Positions 1 to 9,030 are shown, counted from the first letter of the stretch. The stretch is DNA of 64,000 bases from JBDTSW01 sp963782605 (GCA_963782605.1 CAWAKK010000005.1:248001-312000); one strand, 5' to 3'. The notes: generated by a model not told the origin, from the sequence alone. Made by a program: numbers and translations.

Positions 1-1
1 C

Positions 2-955
2 GGCCTGGCTGCCGCTCCACTCGGGATCGGCGCGTCCGAGGAGGTCAAGAAGGAGTACCTCGGCATGCTCACCGACGAGCCGAAGCTGGCTTCCTTCTGC
101 CTTACCGAGCCCGATGCGGGGTCTGACGTGGCCGGGATGAAGACCACCGCCGTCCGCAATGGCGATAAGTACGTCTTGAACGGGTCGAAGTGCTTCATCA
201 CCAACGGCGGCTACGCGGACTGGTTCACGGTGTACGCCAAGACTGACAAGGAGAAGGGCCATCGCGGCATCTCCGCCTTCGTCGTGCCAAAGGACGAAAC
301 GGTCACCGTCGACAAGAAGGAGGACAAGCTCGGGCAGCGTGCCTCCAACACCGCCACGATCACCTTCAACGAGACCGAGATTCCGGTCGGGAACCTGCTC
401 GGGGAGGAGGACAAGGGGTTCAAGCTGGCGATGATGACGCTCGACCGCACGCGGCCCGGCGTCGCGGCGATGGCGGTCGGCATCGGCCGAGCGGCACTCG
501 AGTTCGCGTCGGCCTACGCGCTCGAGCGCGTCCAGTTCGACGTCCCGATCGCGATGCACCAGGCGATCTCGTTCATGATCGCCGACATGGCCACGAAGGT
601 CGAGGCGGGCCGCCTCCTGACGTGGGCGTCGGCCGCGCAGCTCGATCAGGGGAAGCGGAACACGCTCGCCTGCTCGCACGCGAAGCGGTTCGCGGCGGAC
701 TCGGCGATGGAGATCACCGTCGACGCAGTCCAGGTCTACGGGGGCTACGGCTTCATCAAGGAGTACCCGGTGGAGAAGCTGATGCGGGACGCCAAGATCA
801 TGCAGCTCTACGAGGGCACGTCGCAGATCCAGCGGCTCGTGATCGCCAAGGAGGTCCTGATGGGCCGCAACGTGGACGAGCCGCTGCCCGAGTCCGTGAA
901 GACGCAGACGGAGGCGGGCGAGAAGGTGGCCGAAGCCGCGCCGGCCGTGGCTTAG
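2..955 (+). CDS. Acyl-CoA dehydrogenase (5' truncated by window edge)
   Basis: FAD-dependent flavoenzyme that introduces the alpha-beta double bond into acyl-CoA in beta-oxidation. The frame is open from base 2, so the true start lies upstream; about 317 C-terminal residues are visible of a usual 380-400. The first family signature (CLTEPDAGSD) lies near the visible start. The C-terminal signature contains QVYGGYGFIKEYPVEKLMRD and then YEGTSQIQR, whose Glu is the expected catalytic base of short/medium-chain enzymes. The tail after the core is Ala/Glu-rich. The fold is certain; chain-length specificity cannot be read. It probably works with the dehydrogenase-hydratase fusion 1.5 kb downstream. 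Confidence 0.95.
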   Translation, partial: GLAAAPLGIGASEEVKKEYLGMLTDEPKLASFCLTEPDAGSDVAGMKTTAVRNGDKYVLNGSKCFITNGGYADWFTVYAKTDKEKGHRGISAFVVPKDETVTVDKKEDKLGQRASNTATITFNETEIPVGNLLGEEDKGFKLAMMTLDRTRPGVAAMAVGIGRAALEFASAYALERVQFDVPIAMHQAISFMIADMATKVEAGRLLTWASAAQLDQGKRNTLACSHAKRFAADSAMEITVDAVQVYGGYGFIKEYPVEKLMRDAKIMQLYEGTSQIQRLVIAKEVLMGRNVDEPLPESVKTQTEAGEKVAEAAPAVA

Positions 956-1057
956 GGCGCTGGCTCTCGAAGCCTTCCGGTACTCCGCTTGCACTGAAGG
1001 AGGGCGGGACTCCGCGGCGCCCTTGAGCGGAGAGCCTCGACCCGCACTGGCGCAAGG

Positions 1058-1074
1058 GTCCCGCATAGCGGGAC
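1058..1074. terminator. Stem-loop between convergent genes
   Basis: A perfect 7-bp inverted repeat (GTCCCGC, loop ATA, GCGGGAC) lies between the convergent acyl-CoA dehydrogenase and the small membrane protein gene. There is no T-tract on either strand. It could be a bidirectional U-less terminator, as proposed for other actinobacteria; function is inferred from position only. Confidence 0.4.
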
Positions 1075-1099
1075 TGGCGCGCCAATTCGGCGGGGTTCC

Positions 1100-1351
1100 C
1101 TAAGCCCGCCGCTGCGGATCAACGGCGATCATGCCGCCGATCGCCGTCATCACGATGCCGCCGAGCACGACGAACTGCGCCCAGCCATCGAGAGCGCGGA
1201 TGGTCGCCCAGCCGAGGGCGACGAGCACGATGCAGGCAACGACCGTGTACACGACGAGCGGCCGCATCGAGGCCACGCGAACTCCCGTGCGCCGTTCGCT
1301 GAGGTCGGGACGGCCGAGCTGCATGCGCTGGTTTTCGGTCATGTGGGACAT
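1100..1351 (-). CDS. Small two-helix membrane protein, unknown function
   Basis: An 83-residue protein with a charged N-terminal 30 residues and two hydrophobic stretches (about residues 30-50 and 56-76) separated by a short loop, ending in a basic tail. I recognise no family motif. The start is the first ATG (MSHMTENQ); a second ATG three codons on is equally possible. An AAGGAG sequence lies about 13 nt upstream, rather far for a ribosome site. It is convergent with the dehydrogenase and divergent from the PadR gene. It is likely real because its hydrophobic pattern is coherent while the overlapping frames are not. Confidence 0.6.
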   Translation of the reverse strand: MSHMTENQRMQLGRPDLSERRTGVRVASMRPLVVYTVVACIVLVALGWATIRALDGWAQFVVLGGIVMTAIGGMIAVDPQRRA

Positions 1352-1437
1352 CCGTTGCGCCGCTCTCCTTGGCGGGAAGTAGGAACGTACGCCGCCGGCC
1401 GCTCGCCGTCAATGACGAACGTCACGCATCGGACTCA

Positions 1438-1443
1438 TATAGT
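1438..1443 (+). promoter_or_regulatory. -10 element of padR-like gene (leaderless)
   Basis: TATAGT ends 6 nt before the ATG at 1450, with no Shine-Dalgarno sequence between. Transcription would start at or next to the start codon. No clear -35 is seen. Confidence 0.5.
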
Positions 1444-1449
1444 CGGATC

Positions 1450-1950
1450 ATGGCCGAGCGCGCCAAGCGGGGGACTGGCCGAAAGACCGGCGCATCCCGT
1501 CGGGCGTCCGACCCCGTGGTCCGAGCCGCCCGCGTCGCGCGCGAGCGCGCGGCGGGGGAGAAGAGCGTCTCTCGCCCGGCGAAACGGGGCGGCCGCTCGA
1601 TGGACGTCTTCGGCGGTGAGATCCGACGCCGCGACGTGTTCCCCCTCTTGGTCCTGCACCTGGTTGGACGTGAGCCGACCTACGGCAACCACCTGATCGA
1701 GGAGATCGAGCGGATCAGCGAAGGAGCGATCTCCGTCAACCCGAACACGATCTACCCGCTCCTGCGCGAGCTCGAGTCACGCGGTCTGATCGAGGGAAGC
1801 TGGGAGCACCCCGATCGACGCAGCCGCCGCTACTACACGATCACCGCGACTGGCCGCAAGGAATACAAGCGCCTGCGCGAGGAGGTCGAGCCGTTCCTCG
1901 ACTCCGTGATCCGCTCCGTCTCATTGATCAAGGGCGAGATCTACGAGTGA
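1450..1950 (+). CDS. PadR family transcriptional regulator
   Basis: A 166-residue DNA-binding repressor. The first 55 residues are a basic, Arg/Lys-rich extension. The PadR winged helix follows: DVFPLLVLHLVG, then the recognition region with NPNTIYPLLRELESRGLI, then the wing RRSRRYYTITATGRKE. PadR proteins usually repress neighbouring genes in response to small lipophilic or phenolic compounds. The stop codon overlaps the GTG of the SRPBCC gene (GTGA), so the two are translationally coupled. The ATG at 1450 is preferred because TATAGT sits 6 nt upstream; an in-frame ATG at 1369 would lack signals. Confidence 0.88.
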   Translation: MAERAKRGTGRKTGASRRASDPVVRAARVARERAAGEKSVSRPAKRGGRSMDVFGGEIRRRDVFPLLVLHLVGREPTYGNHLIEEIERISEGAISVNPNTIYPLLRELESRGLIEGSWEHPDRRSRRYYTITATGRKEYKRLREEVEPFLDSVIRSVSLIKGEIYE

Positions 1951-2390
1951 GCGAGGTCTCGGAGTCGGTCGAAGTTGCCGCGTCGCTCGCAGAGACCTGG
2001 GAGCTCTATTTCGATCCCCAGCGGTGGCCAGCTTGGGTGGACGGCTTCGGGGCGGTTGTCGCCAACAACGGCTACCCACTCGAGGGTGCCGACCTGCGCT
2101 GGCGCTCAACGGCGGCCGGCCGCGGCGACGTCTCCGAGCGAGTGCTCCAGCACGAGCCACGTCGCGTCCACCGGATCGACTTCGCTGATCCGCGGACCGA
2201 GGGCGAGTTGCTCACGGGCTTCCGGATGCAGGGAGAGGGGACCATCGTCGAGCAGAAGCTCACCTACAAGCTGACCAGCGGCGGCGCCTTTGGCTGGGTC
2301 AGCGACAAGCTCTTCATCCGCTCGCAGCAGCGCGGCTCCATGCGCCGTTCGCTGCTTGCCCTGAAGCGGGAGGTTGAGGGCTCCCGGTAG
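1947..2390 (+). CDS. SRPBCC (START/polyketide cyclase-like) lipid-binding protein
   Basis: A 147-residue single-domain protein of the Bet v1/SRPBCC helix-grip fold, recognised from the opening pattern (SESVEVAASLAETWELYFDPQRW) and the alternating beta strands that follow. These domains hold hydrophobic ligands in a deep cavity; many are dehydrases, cyclases or carriers. The GTG start overlaps the stop of the PadR gene, implying coupled expression and perhaps a shared lipophilic ligand (inference). No catalytic residues can be assigned. It lies 45 nt upstream of the beta-oxidation fusion gene. Confidence 0.75.
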   Translation: MSEVSESVEVAASLAETWELYFDPQRWPAWVDGFGAVVANNGYPLEGADLRWRSTAAGRGDVSERVLQHEPRRVHRIDFADPRTEGELLTGFRMQGEGTIVEQKLTYKLTSGGAFGWVSDKLFIRSQQRGSMRRSLLALKREVEGSR

Positions 2391-2435
2391 CCTCCGGCGC
2401 CCCTCGTCACACACCTACCTGGAGGCTCTCAAGCA

Positions 2436-4475
2436 ATGTTCGTTTTCAAGGCCGCCGTCGTCGGCGCCGGCACGATGGGTGGCGAGATCGCCCAGGTCAT
2501 CGCCAACGCCGACATTCCCGTCGTGCTCAAGGACATAGAGCAGGAGTTCGTCGACCACGGCATGGAGAAGGCGCGGGAGGTGACCCAGGCGCAGCTCGAC
2601 GGGCTGGTCGCGAAGGAGAAGCTCACCCGCGAGCAGGCCGACTCGAGGCTCGACGAGGTGATGGGGCGGATCACCGGAACGCTCGACTACTCCGACTTCG
2701 GGGACGTCGATTTCGTGATCGAGGCCGCGCCCGAGAAGCTGGAGGTAAAGCAGGCCGTGTTCGAGGAGCTCGACGCCGTCACGCCGGGTCACGCAATCCT
2801 CTCCTCGAATACCTCGTCGCTCTCGATCACCGAGATGGGCGCCGTGACGCTGCGCCCCGAGAAGGTCGTGGGCTTTCACTTCTTCTACCCCGCCTCGGTG
2901 ATGCCGCTGGTGGAGATCGTCGAGGGCGAGGAGACCTCCCCGGAGACCGTCCAGGCCGCTTCCAACTTCGCGCAGGCGATCCGCAAGCAACCGATCACCT
3001 GCGCCGAGGTCCCGGGGTTCGTCGTCAACCGCATCCTGAACTCAGCGGTCGGAGAGCTGTGGCGTGCCCAGGAGGAGCAGGGCCTCTCGATTCAGAAGAT
3101 CGACGCGAAGGTCGCAGAGGCCAAGCTCGCGCCGATGGGCCCGTTCATCCTCACGGACCTGCTCGGCCTCGACACGGTGCTGCACGTCGCTGTCCACCTC
3201 CACGAGGAGTACGACGTGATGGCGCAGGCCGGGATGGACGGCACCGAGGGTGCGCAGGACCGCTTCTATGTGCACAACGGCATGCGCGGGTTGGTAAAGG
3301 AGGGCAAGCTCGGCGCCAAGTCCGGTGGCGACGGCTTCTATAAGGACGGCGAGCCTCAGATCGAGGGCGACGGTGAGCCCGACGACGAGCTGATCGAGGC
3401 ATTTGGACTGAAGGCAATCGTGGAGGCATGCCTCCTGCTCGAGGAACGCGTCGCCTCCGCGCGCGACATCGACCTCGGGATGATGGCGGGCGCGGGTCTC
3501 GACCCCCGGCGCGGGCTCCTTCCCCCGTTTATGAGAGCGGACCTGGAAGGGCTCGATGTGGTGCTCGAGAAGCTCGAGACGGCGCGTGACGCGCACGGCG
3601 AGCGCTTCGCAGCCCCTCTCATCCTCAGGCGGCTCGTAGCCCAGGGGCGCGTTGGGCAGAAGGCGGGGCAGGGGTTCTATCCGTATCCCCAGCCCGACGA
3701 CGGCGACCAGACCGACACCGTCAAGCTGGAGCGGAGAGGCGACGTCGCCATCGCCTGGCTCTCAAACCCGCCGATGAACGCGATCTCGCCCCAGGTCATC
3801 AAGGACCTGGGAACGGTGTGGGCAGAGCTCAAGGCCTCGGGCGACGTCCGTGCCCTGATGATCTGCTCAGCCATCCCGGTCGTGTTCTCGGCCGGGGCGG
3901 ACCTAAAGGCGTTCACGCAGATGGATGAGGCCGGCGGAGAAGCGCTGATCAACGACGGGCACGCGCTCCTGCGCGAGCTTGGAACGGAGCGGATCGCCAC
4001 GGTCGCCGCCGTGAACGCGCTCGCTTTCGGCGGCGGCTGCGAGCTTGCGATGGCGTGCGACTTCCGGATCGCATCCGAGTCCGCCGTCTTCGGCCAGCCG
4101 GAGATCAAACTGGGAATCATCCCCGGCTTCGGTGGCACCCAGCGGCTGCCTCGCCTCGTGGGTCACGAGAAGGCTCTCGAGATGAACCTCATCGGCGATG
4201 CGATCTCCGCCGGTGAGGCTGAGGCCTACGGGCTCGCGAACCGCGTCGTCCCCGATCACGAGCTCTTCGACTCGGCGCTCGCCTGGGCCCGCCGGCTCGC
4301 GAGTCAGGCACCGGTCGCGGTGGGCCTGGTCAAGGAGGTCTCCGGCAAAGGCGACCTCGACGCGGGCATCGAAGCCGAGAAGGAAGGCTTCCGGTCCGCC
4401 TTTACCTCCGAGGACGCCGAGGAAGGAATCGCGGCCTTCCTCGGTAAGCGGAGCCCGAATTGGCGAGGCAGGTGA
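2436..4475 (+). CDS. Bifunctional 3-hydroxyacyl-CoA dehydrogenase / enoyl-CoA hydratase
   Basis: A 679-residue enzyme for two consecutive beta-oxidation steps: hydration of enoyl-CoA and NAD-dependent oxidation of the 3-hydroxyacyl-CoA. An N-terminal Rossmann domain carries GAGTMG (residues 10-15) and the catalytic His of FHFFYP (His148). Two C-terminal-type dehydrogenase domains follow to about residue 415. The crotonase domain spans about 430-679 with FGGGCELAM (Glu536) and PEIKLGIIPGFGGTQR (Glu556), the two expected catalytic glutamates. This dehydrogenase-first order is the reverse of E. coli FadB/FadJ and is known in actinobacteria and archaea. The 3' end overlaps the longest possible reading of the sirtuin gene. 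Confidence 0.93.
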   Translation: MFVFKAAVVGAGTMGGEIAQVIANADIPVVLKDIEQEFVDHGMEKAREVTQAQLDGLVAKEKLTREQADSRLDEVMGRITGTLDYSDFGDVDFVIEAAPEKLEVKQAVFEELDAVTPGHAILSSNTSSLSITEMGAVTLRPEKVVGFHFFYPASVMPLVEIVEGEETSPETVQAASNFAQAIRKQPITCAEVPGFVVNRILNSAVGELWRAQEEQGLSIQKIDAKVAEAKLAPMGPFILTDLLGLDTVLHVAVHLHEEYDVMAQAGMDGTEGAQDRFYVHNGMRGLVKEGKLGAKSGGDGFYKDGEPQIEGDGEPDDELIEAFGLKAIVEACLLLEERVASARDIDLGMMAGAGLDPRRGLLPPFMRADLEGLDVVLEKLETARDAHGERFAAPLILRRLVAQGRVGQKAGQGFYPYPQPDDGDQTDTVKLERRGDVAIAWLSNPPMNAISPQVIKDLGTVWAELKASGDVRALMICSAIPVVFSAGADLKAFTQMDEAGGEALINDGHALLRELGTERIATVAAVNALAFGGGCELAMACDFRIASESAVFGQPEIKLGIIPGFGGTQRLPRLVGHEKALEMNLIGDAISAGEAEAYGLANRVVPDHELFDSALAWARRLASQAPVAVGLVKEVSGKGDLDAGIEAEKEGFRSAFTSEDAEEGIAAFLGKRSPNWRGR

Positions 4476-4546
4476 CAACTCGGGGAGGGCCGGGGGCCGA
4501 CCGCCGGGGGGACGGGCCTCCTGCCCTCCTGCCCGAACAGGCATCC

Positions 4547-5320
4547 ATGCCGGGCAGAGCCGCCCGGCCGCCCGACCCCCGGCCCTCCCTCGCCGACCGG
4601 CTGGCCGCGCTCATCCGGGAGTCCGCTTGCACAGTGGCTCTTACCGGGGCTGGGATTTCGGTTCCATCGGGGATCCCCGACTTCAGGACCCCGGGCAAGG
4701 GGCTGTGGACGAAGGTCGACCCCATGAAGGTCGCGCACATCGATGCGTTCCACCGGGACACAAAAGGATTCTGGTCCTACTACCGGCCACGCTTCGAAAT
4801 GCTCGGCGGCAAGCGGCCCAACCCCGCTCACGACGCACTCGCAGAGCTTGAGCGACGCGGCCTGCTGAGTGCCGTAATCACTCAGAACATCGACCGCCTG
4901 CACGCCGCGGCCGGATCCGAGCACGTTGTGGAGATGCATGGCTCGATTGCCACGTCGAGCTGCACCACGTGTGGCTGCACCTACGATCTCGCCGATGTCG
5001 AGGAGCTCTTCGACGAGGATGGAGTCGCAACTTGCCGCTGCATGGGCAAGGTGAAGCCCGACGTCGTTCTGTTCGGCGAGCTGCTCCCGGCTGCAGCGAT
5101 GGCCGCGGCGCACGAGCTCTGTGAGTCGGCCGAGCTCCTCCTCTGCATCGGCAGCTCGCTGGAGGTCTATCCGGTCGCGGCCCTCCCCGAGCTCACCCTC
5201 GCTCGAGGCGGCAAGCTCGCCATCGTGACGCAGGGCTCGACCCCGTACGACCGTCATGCGGCTGTGCGCCTCGAAGGAGATGTGGCGGACGAGCTCGAGG
5301 CCGTGCTGGCCGCGGTCTAG
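4547..5320 (+). CDS. NAD-dependent protein deacylase (sirtuin, Sir2/CobB family)
   Basis: Removes acyl groups from protein lysines using NAD; it fits here as a control on acyl-CoA-linked acylation (inference). It contains GAGIS and SGIPDFR (NAD site), TQNID and the catalytic His of EMHGS, followed by KPDVVLFGE and GSSLEVYP. The zinc module is CTTC plus CRC: the second half is Cys-X-Cys instead of the usual Cys-X2-Cys. I chose ATG 4547 because it gives 257 residues, near the family norm, and leaves a short lead before the core. The frame is open back to GTG/ATG-type starts at 4460, which would overlap the upstream gene by 16 nt. Its stop lies only 2 nt from the convergent gene's stop. Confidence 0.9.
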   Translation: MPGRAARPPDPRPSLADRLAALIRESACTVALTGAGISVPSGIPDFRTPGKGLWTKVDPMKVAHIDAFHRDTKGFWSYYRPRFEMLGGKRPNPAHDALAELERRGLLSAVITQNIDRLHAAAGSEHVVEMHGSIATSSCTTCGCTYDLADVEELFDEDGVATCRCMGKVKPDVVLFGELLPAAAMAAAHELCESAELLLCIGSSLEVYPVAALPELTLARGGKLAIVTQGSTPYDRHAAVRLEGDVADELEAVLAAV

Positions 5321-5322
5321 AT

Positions 5323-6270
5323 CTACCGGCCGAGGATCCGGCGTCGCCGCAGGATCCGTTCGCAAACGCGGAGCGTTTCGGTCACCTCAGCGGCCCGGGC
5401 GCCCGAGACCTCCCCCCGAAGCGCTTCGTTGGCAGCGTCGCCCGTCATGCTGCGCCGCTCCCGAAGCGCCTCCAGATCGGCCACCTGCGCGGCCGCCTGC
5501 TCAGAGGCGAGTTCTGCCCCGGCACCCTTCCCCGCACCCGTGGGCGGCTTCGCCTTGATCTCCGCGAGGAGCGCCTCAAGGCCGACCCGCAGCTGCAGCG
5601 CCGCCTCGCGCGGCCGATCGCCGTCGAGGTCGGCCCGCGCCCGCAGCAGCAGGACCTCGCAGGCGAGTGGTGTCTCGCGGCGGCCGAGCGCGGCCGCCAT
5701 CCGTTCCTGCGGGCCCAGGGCGTCCGCGCGTCTTCGAGGTCCTGGCGCCGCGGGTACCTCGATCGCCTCGGACCAGCGTCCGTCGGCCAGCTCGTCACCG
5801 GTCCCGAAACCGACGCGACGGGTAAGCGTCAGCGCCTCCGCGGCCCGCGCGCCATACGGATCCTGGGTGGCGAGACGCCAGGCGTGCAGAGCTCGGTTGG
5901 CGATCCGCAGTGCCTCTCCGATGAGCTCGTCGCTGCGCTCCTCGCTGGCGCCCACCTCCGCGAGCCACGCCTCCGCCGCCTGGGAGCCTCCGAACGACCC
6001 GGGGCGGATGACGGTGAGCCGAGTGATCGGAACCTCAGGTGTGGCGCCCGCTGGCGTGGTCCTGCTCGAGCGCCTGCGCCGTCTGCGGCCCCGGCGCATG
6101 CCGGCGGCGAGCCCCAAGGGGCCGCCGACGACGAGCACGTGCTCAGCGGAGCCGTCGGCGGAGCGGATCAGGTAGCGGCCGTCGTCCGGCCCGAGACGGC
6201 CGGCGAAGTCGAGTTGGACGAAGGGAAGGAGCTCTCCGATGGCGGCGAGGCTACTCGCCGACGTGGGCAC
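5323..6270 (-). CDS. Conserved hypothetical protein, cytoplasmic, helical
   Basis: A 315-residue protein. The N-terminal 60 residues look like a beta-rich segment (ELLPFVQLDFAGRLG, GRYLIRSADGS, HVLVVGGPLGLAAG), followed by a run of arginines (RRGRRRRRR, about 60-68) and then an all-helical C-terminal two thirds rich in Ala, Glu and Arg. No signal peptide, no catalytic motif. The GTG start overlaps the end of the upstream wall-hydrolase gene by 20 nt, so the pair is likely co-transcribed. I recognise no named family. Its coupling to the hydrolase is the only functional hint. Confidence 0.7.
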   Translation of the reverse strand: MPTSASSLAAIGELLPFVQLDFAGRLGPDDGRYLIRSADGSAEHVLVVGGPLGLAAGMRRGRRRRRRSSRTTPAGATPEVPITRLTVIRPGSFGGSQAAEAWLAEVGASEERSDELIGEALRIANRALHAWRLATQDPYGARAAEALTLTRRVGFGTGDELADGRWSEAIEVPAAPGPRRRADALGPQERMAAALGRRETPLACEVLLLRARADLDGDRPREAALQLRVGLEALLAEIKAKPPTGAGKGAGAELASEQAAAQVADLEALRERRSMTGDAANEALRGEVSGARAAEVTETLRVCERILRRRRILGR

Positions 6271-8791
6271 CGGAGGCGCGCCGGCCCTTGTCCTTACGCT
6301 CGTCCTTATCGCCGCCGGTCGGCAGCGAGAACCGCGAGGGCGACGTGGGCACCTTCGGGTTGTCGATCTCAGCGATGCGATCGATCAGACGCTTCCACTG
6401 CTCGGGCTTCAGGATCTGACTGAGCTGCTTGTCGGGGCTCGATCCGGGGCCATAGACGGGCGTGTATCCGACGTGCACATGGTCGTGGTGGTCGGCCATG
6501 GCGAACGACGGGCCGCCGAAGTCCATCAGCGAGATCACCTGACTCGGCTCCATGGTGCCCTGCAGCGCCAGCACGTCGCGCACCAGCGCCTCCGTGATCG
6601 TGCCGGGCCCCTGGTTGCCGAGCACCGGCTGGCCGTTGATTGCCGCGATGTCGACCGCGTTGCCCGAGGAGTGATGGCTGATGCTGCCGGCCGATGTGTA
6701 CACGGAGTGGCCGCACTTGAGCGAGGTGATCGTGAGCCGGTAGCCGCGCTGCGCCAGGTACTCGAGCATCGCCATGGTCCGCCGGTCGATCTGCCCGGTC
6801 CGGATGTCCTGGCGACCGCACTCGTAGATCTCGATGCGGGGGTCCGCCAGGACGCGACGCTCGAGCTGCTCCTTCGACATCAAGAGGATCTGGCCGATCG
6901 TGACGCCGCTGCCCTTGAACGGGTCCTTGCCGGCGGCGCGGTAGATCGCCGTCGCCTCGAGCAGCTTCCACCCGTCGAGGATCGGCTTCGGGTCGATCTT
7001 CGGCGCACCGCGGCCGGCGGGCTGAATCGAGAAGTTGACGTGCGGGGCGAGCTCGTCAGTCTTCTCGATGCGTCCGAGGACCGTGCCCGCAACGACCCTC
7101 GAGCCCTTCCGGAGCGTGCGCATCTGCATCGTGCCGCTGTCGAACCGCAGGACGCCGCCCATGTAGGACTTGAAGCTGTCGTAGCCGGGGAACCGCGAGG
7201 TGAGGAGCTGATCGAGCTGTCCCGAGAGGTCCGCGCGTCCTACGTTCTCCGGACGCTCCGGGAAGGCGTAGAGGCGCTCGCGCATGTCCTCGGTGTTGAT
7301 GGGCTCCCCCGCGGATCCCCCGCGGTCCACACTCTTGGCGTGGCCGGCGCCCCGCTTTGAGCTGGCGTCGCTCGCCTTCGCGTCTCGTTCCGCCTCCCGC
7401 CTCGAGGTGGAGCTCGCCGCCGCGTCCGGCTTGCGGTCGGAGCCCCCGCCGGATACGAGGCGGAAGTCGCCGGCATCGAGGCGCTCCTCCTGCTTGGGCA
7501 CGGGGTAGACCTCGGAGACGCGGCCGAGCTCCGCGTAGGTGAAGCGGTTGCCGTACGCGTCTTGGAGGACGATGTAGTTACCGAGCTTCTTGGTCCTCCC
7601 GATCTTCTTGATGACCCCATCGTTGACGGCGATGACCGGAGCGTTCCTCCGCGAGTAGATGTTGATCCCTCGACGTGTGGGTGAGCTTGAGACCACGTCG
7701 GCGGCGTTGCCCGCCACCCCGCGCTTCAGCGCCGTGCGCTTCGCGGCCTCTCGCTCCGAGATGTCATCGGCGTAGCGAGCGTCGGCGGCAACGGGGAAGT
7801 GAGCGCCCTCGGTGAGCCCGGTGAGGGAGCCGACCAGGTCGTCGGGGAGCTTGCCGTACTGGTTCGCGTAGAGCAGGACCTCGTCGACGTACCAGTCGGC
7901 GTGGTTGTAGGCGAAGATCGCGGTGCGGAGGTCTTCCTCGCCGCCGGAGGCGTTCAGATAGCGGGCCGCCGCGCAGATCGCGTCCACGGGGTTGTAGGGG
8001 TCCTTGCGTCCGTCGTCGTTGGCGTCCACCCCGTAGGCCTTCCACGTTGCCGGCATGAACTGCATCCAGCCCACCGCGCCGGCGTAGGAGACGTTCAAGT
8101 TCGTGCCGAACGCGGTCTCGATGCGGTTGATCGAGGCCAGCACCTGCCACGGAATCCCGTACTGGGTGCCGCACGCCTGGTAGATCGGGAGGAGGAAGGG
8201 AGGGATCGTGAACTGGTCGATCACGAAGTTCGGCACGCCGATTGGGGCGGCCCCGAAGTCGGCGACGGTGAGGCCCGGGTTGGTGTCGGTTGGCGAGCCG
8301 TCAGGGTTGCGGTCGGGCGTGGGCGAGATCGCCTCCTCGGAGCCTCCCGGTTGTCCGCCGCTATCGCCACCACCGCCGTTGCCACCGGATCCATTCCCGC
8401 CGCTGCCGCCTCCGCCGGAGTGGCCGTCGCCGCGGCCACCGCCGCCGCCGTTGCCCGGATCCTCACCGGGGTCGGGCCCTGGGTCTACCGGCGGATCGTC
8501 AGGGGGATCGACCGGAGGCTCGGTGGGGTCCTCGGCCTCGAGGTCGTCGACGCCGGTTTCGCACTGCGGGTCATCGAGGTCGAAGAAGCCGTCCTCGTCG
8601 TTGTCGCGAAGATCGCCACATTCCGGGACGGACCCCAGGGGCGGTAGGTCCTGACCCGGAGGAAGGTCGATCTTTACCCCGGAGCTGCCACTGCCGAGAA
8701 GGTCCTCTTGACGCTTGGCTCCGGCGGAGCCGACCACGACCAGGATGCCCGCAACGGCGAGCGCGATCGTGACTAGAAGATTCCGTCTCAT
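6251..8791 (-). CDS. Secreted multidomain cell-wall hydrolase: SLT + degenerate M23 + M15-like peptidase
   Basis: An 846-residue exported protein. Residues 1-25 form a signal peptide. A Cys-flanked acidic motif (DNDEDGFFDLDD, about 63-74) resembles calcium-binding DxDxDG repeats. Residues 80-155 are a Pro/Asp then Gly/Ser-rich linker. A lytic transglycosylase domain (about 195-310) has the catalytic Glu225 in INRIETAFG and GWMQFMPATW. An M23/LytM-like fold follows (about 375-430), is interrupted by about 110 residues, and resumes at about 555-605; its last motif reads APHVNFSI instead of HxH, so it is probably inactive. The C-terminal M15-like domain has H707, G710, D714 (SHHSSGNAVD) and HDHVHVG (H771, H773). 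Predicted to cut both glycan and peptide bonds of peptidoglycan. Confidence 0.88.
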   Translation of the reverse strand: MRRNLLVTIALAVAGILVVVGSAGAKRQEDLLGSGSSGVKIDLPPGQDLPPLGSVPECGDLRDNDEDGFFDLDDPQCETGVDDLEAEDPTEPPVDPPDDPPVDPGPDPGEDPGNGGGGGRGDGHSGGGGSGGNGSGGNGGGGDSGGQPGGSEEAISPTPDRNPDGSPTDTNPGLTVADFGAAPIGVPNFVIDQFTIPPFLLPIYQACGTQYGIPWQVLASINRIETAFGTNLNVSYAGAVGWMQFMPATWKAYGVDANDDGRKDPYNPVDAICAAARYLNASGGEEDLRTAIFAYNHADWYVDEVLLYANQYGKLPDDLVGSLTGLTEGAHFPVAADARYADDISEREAAKRTALKRGVAGNAADVVSSSPTRRGINIYSRRNAPVIAVNDGVIKKIGRTKKLGNYIVLQDAYGNRFTYAELGRVSEVYPVPKQEERLDAGDFRLVSGGGSDRKPDAAASSTSRREAERDAKASDASSKRGAGHAKSVDRGGSAGEPINTEDMRERLYAFPERPENVGRADLSGQLDQLLTSRFPGYDSFKSYMGGVLRFDSGTMQMRTLRKGSRVVAGTVLGRIEKTDELAPHVNFSIQPAGRGAPKIDPKPILDGWKLLEATAIYRAAGKDPFKGSGVTIGQILLMSKEQLERRVLADPRIEIYECGRQDIRTGQIDRRTMAMLEYLAQRGYRLTITSLKCGHSVYTSAGSISHHSSGNAVDIAAINGQPVLGNQGPGTITEALVRDVLALQGTMEPSQVISLMDFGGPSFAMADHHDHVHVGYTPVYGPGSSPDKQLSQILKPEQWKRLIDRIAEIDNPKVPTSPSRFSLPTGGDKDERKDKGRRASGAHVGE

Positions 8792-9024
8792 CCCTCTACA
8801 CCCGGCGGGGCTGGCTCAACCCTGCCGACCCTCCGTGATCGTCCTGGCAAGAACCTGCTCCGACCGCACAAACGCTATCTGTCGTCCTCTCGAGATCAAC
8901 CGCTAAGCGGGCCCGCAACGGTACTTGAAACGGTCGGACCGATGCGGGGCCCGAATTCCCACTTAACCCTCATCAAACAATCGGCATCCGCAGGCGTCGG
9001 CTTGAAGGGCGAGACGGCTGTGGC

Positions 9025-9030
9025 TAGGCT
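9025..9030 (+). promoter_or_regulatory. -10 element before coiled-coil gene (leaderless)
   Basis: TAGGCT is followed by 7 nt and the GTG at 9038, with no ribosome-binding sequence. This is the main reason for preferring GTG 9038 over the upstream in-frame starts at 8942 and 9020. Confidence 0.5.
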
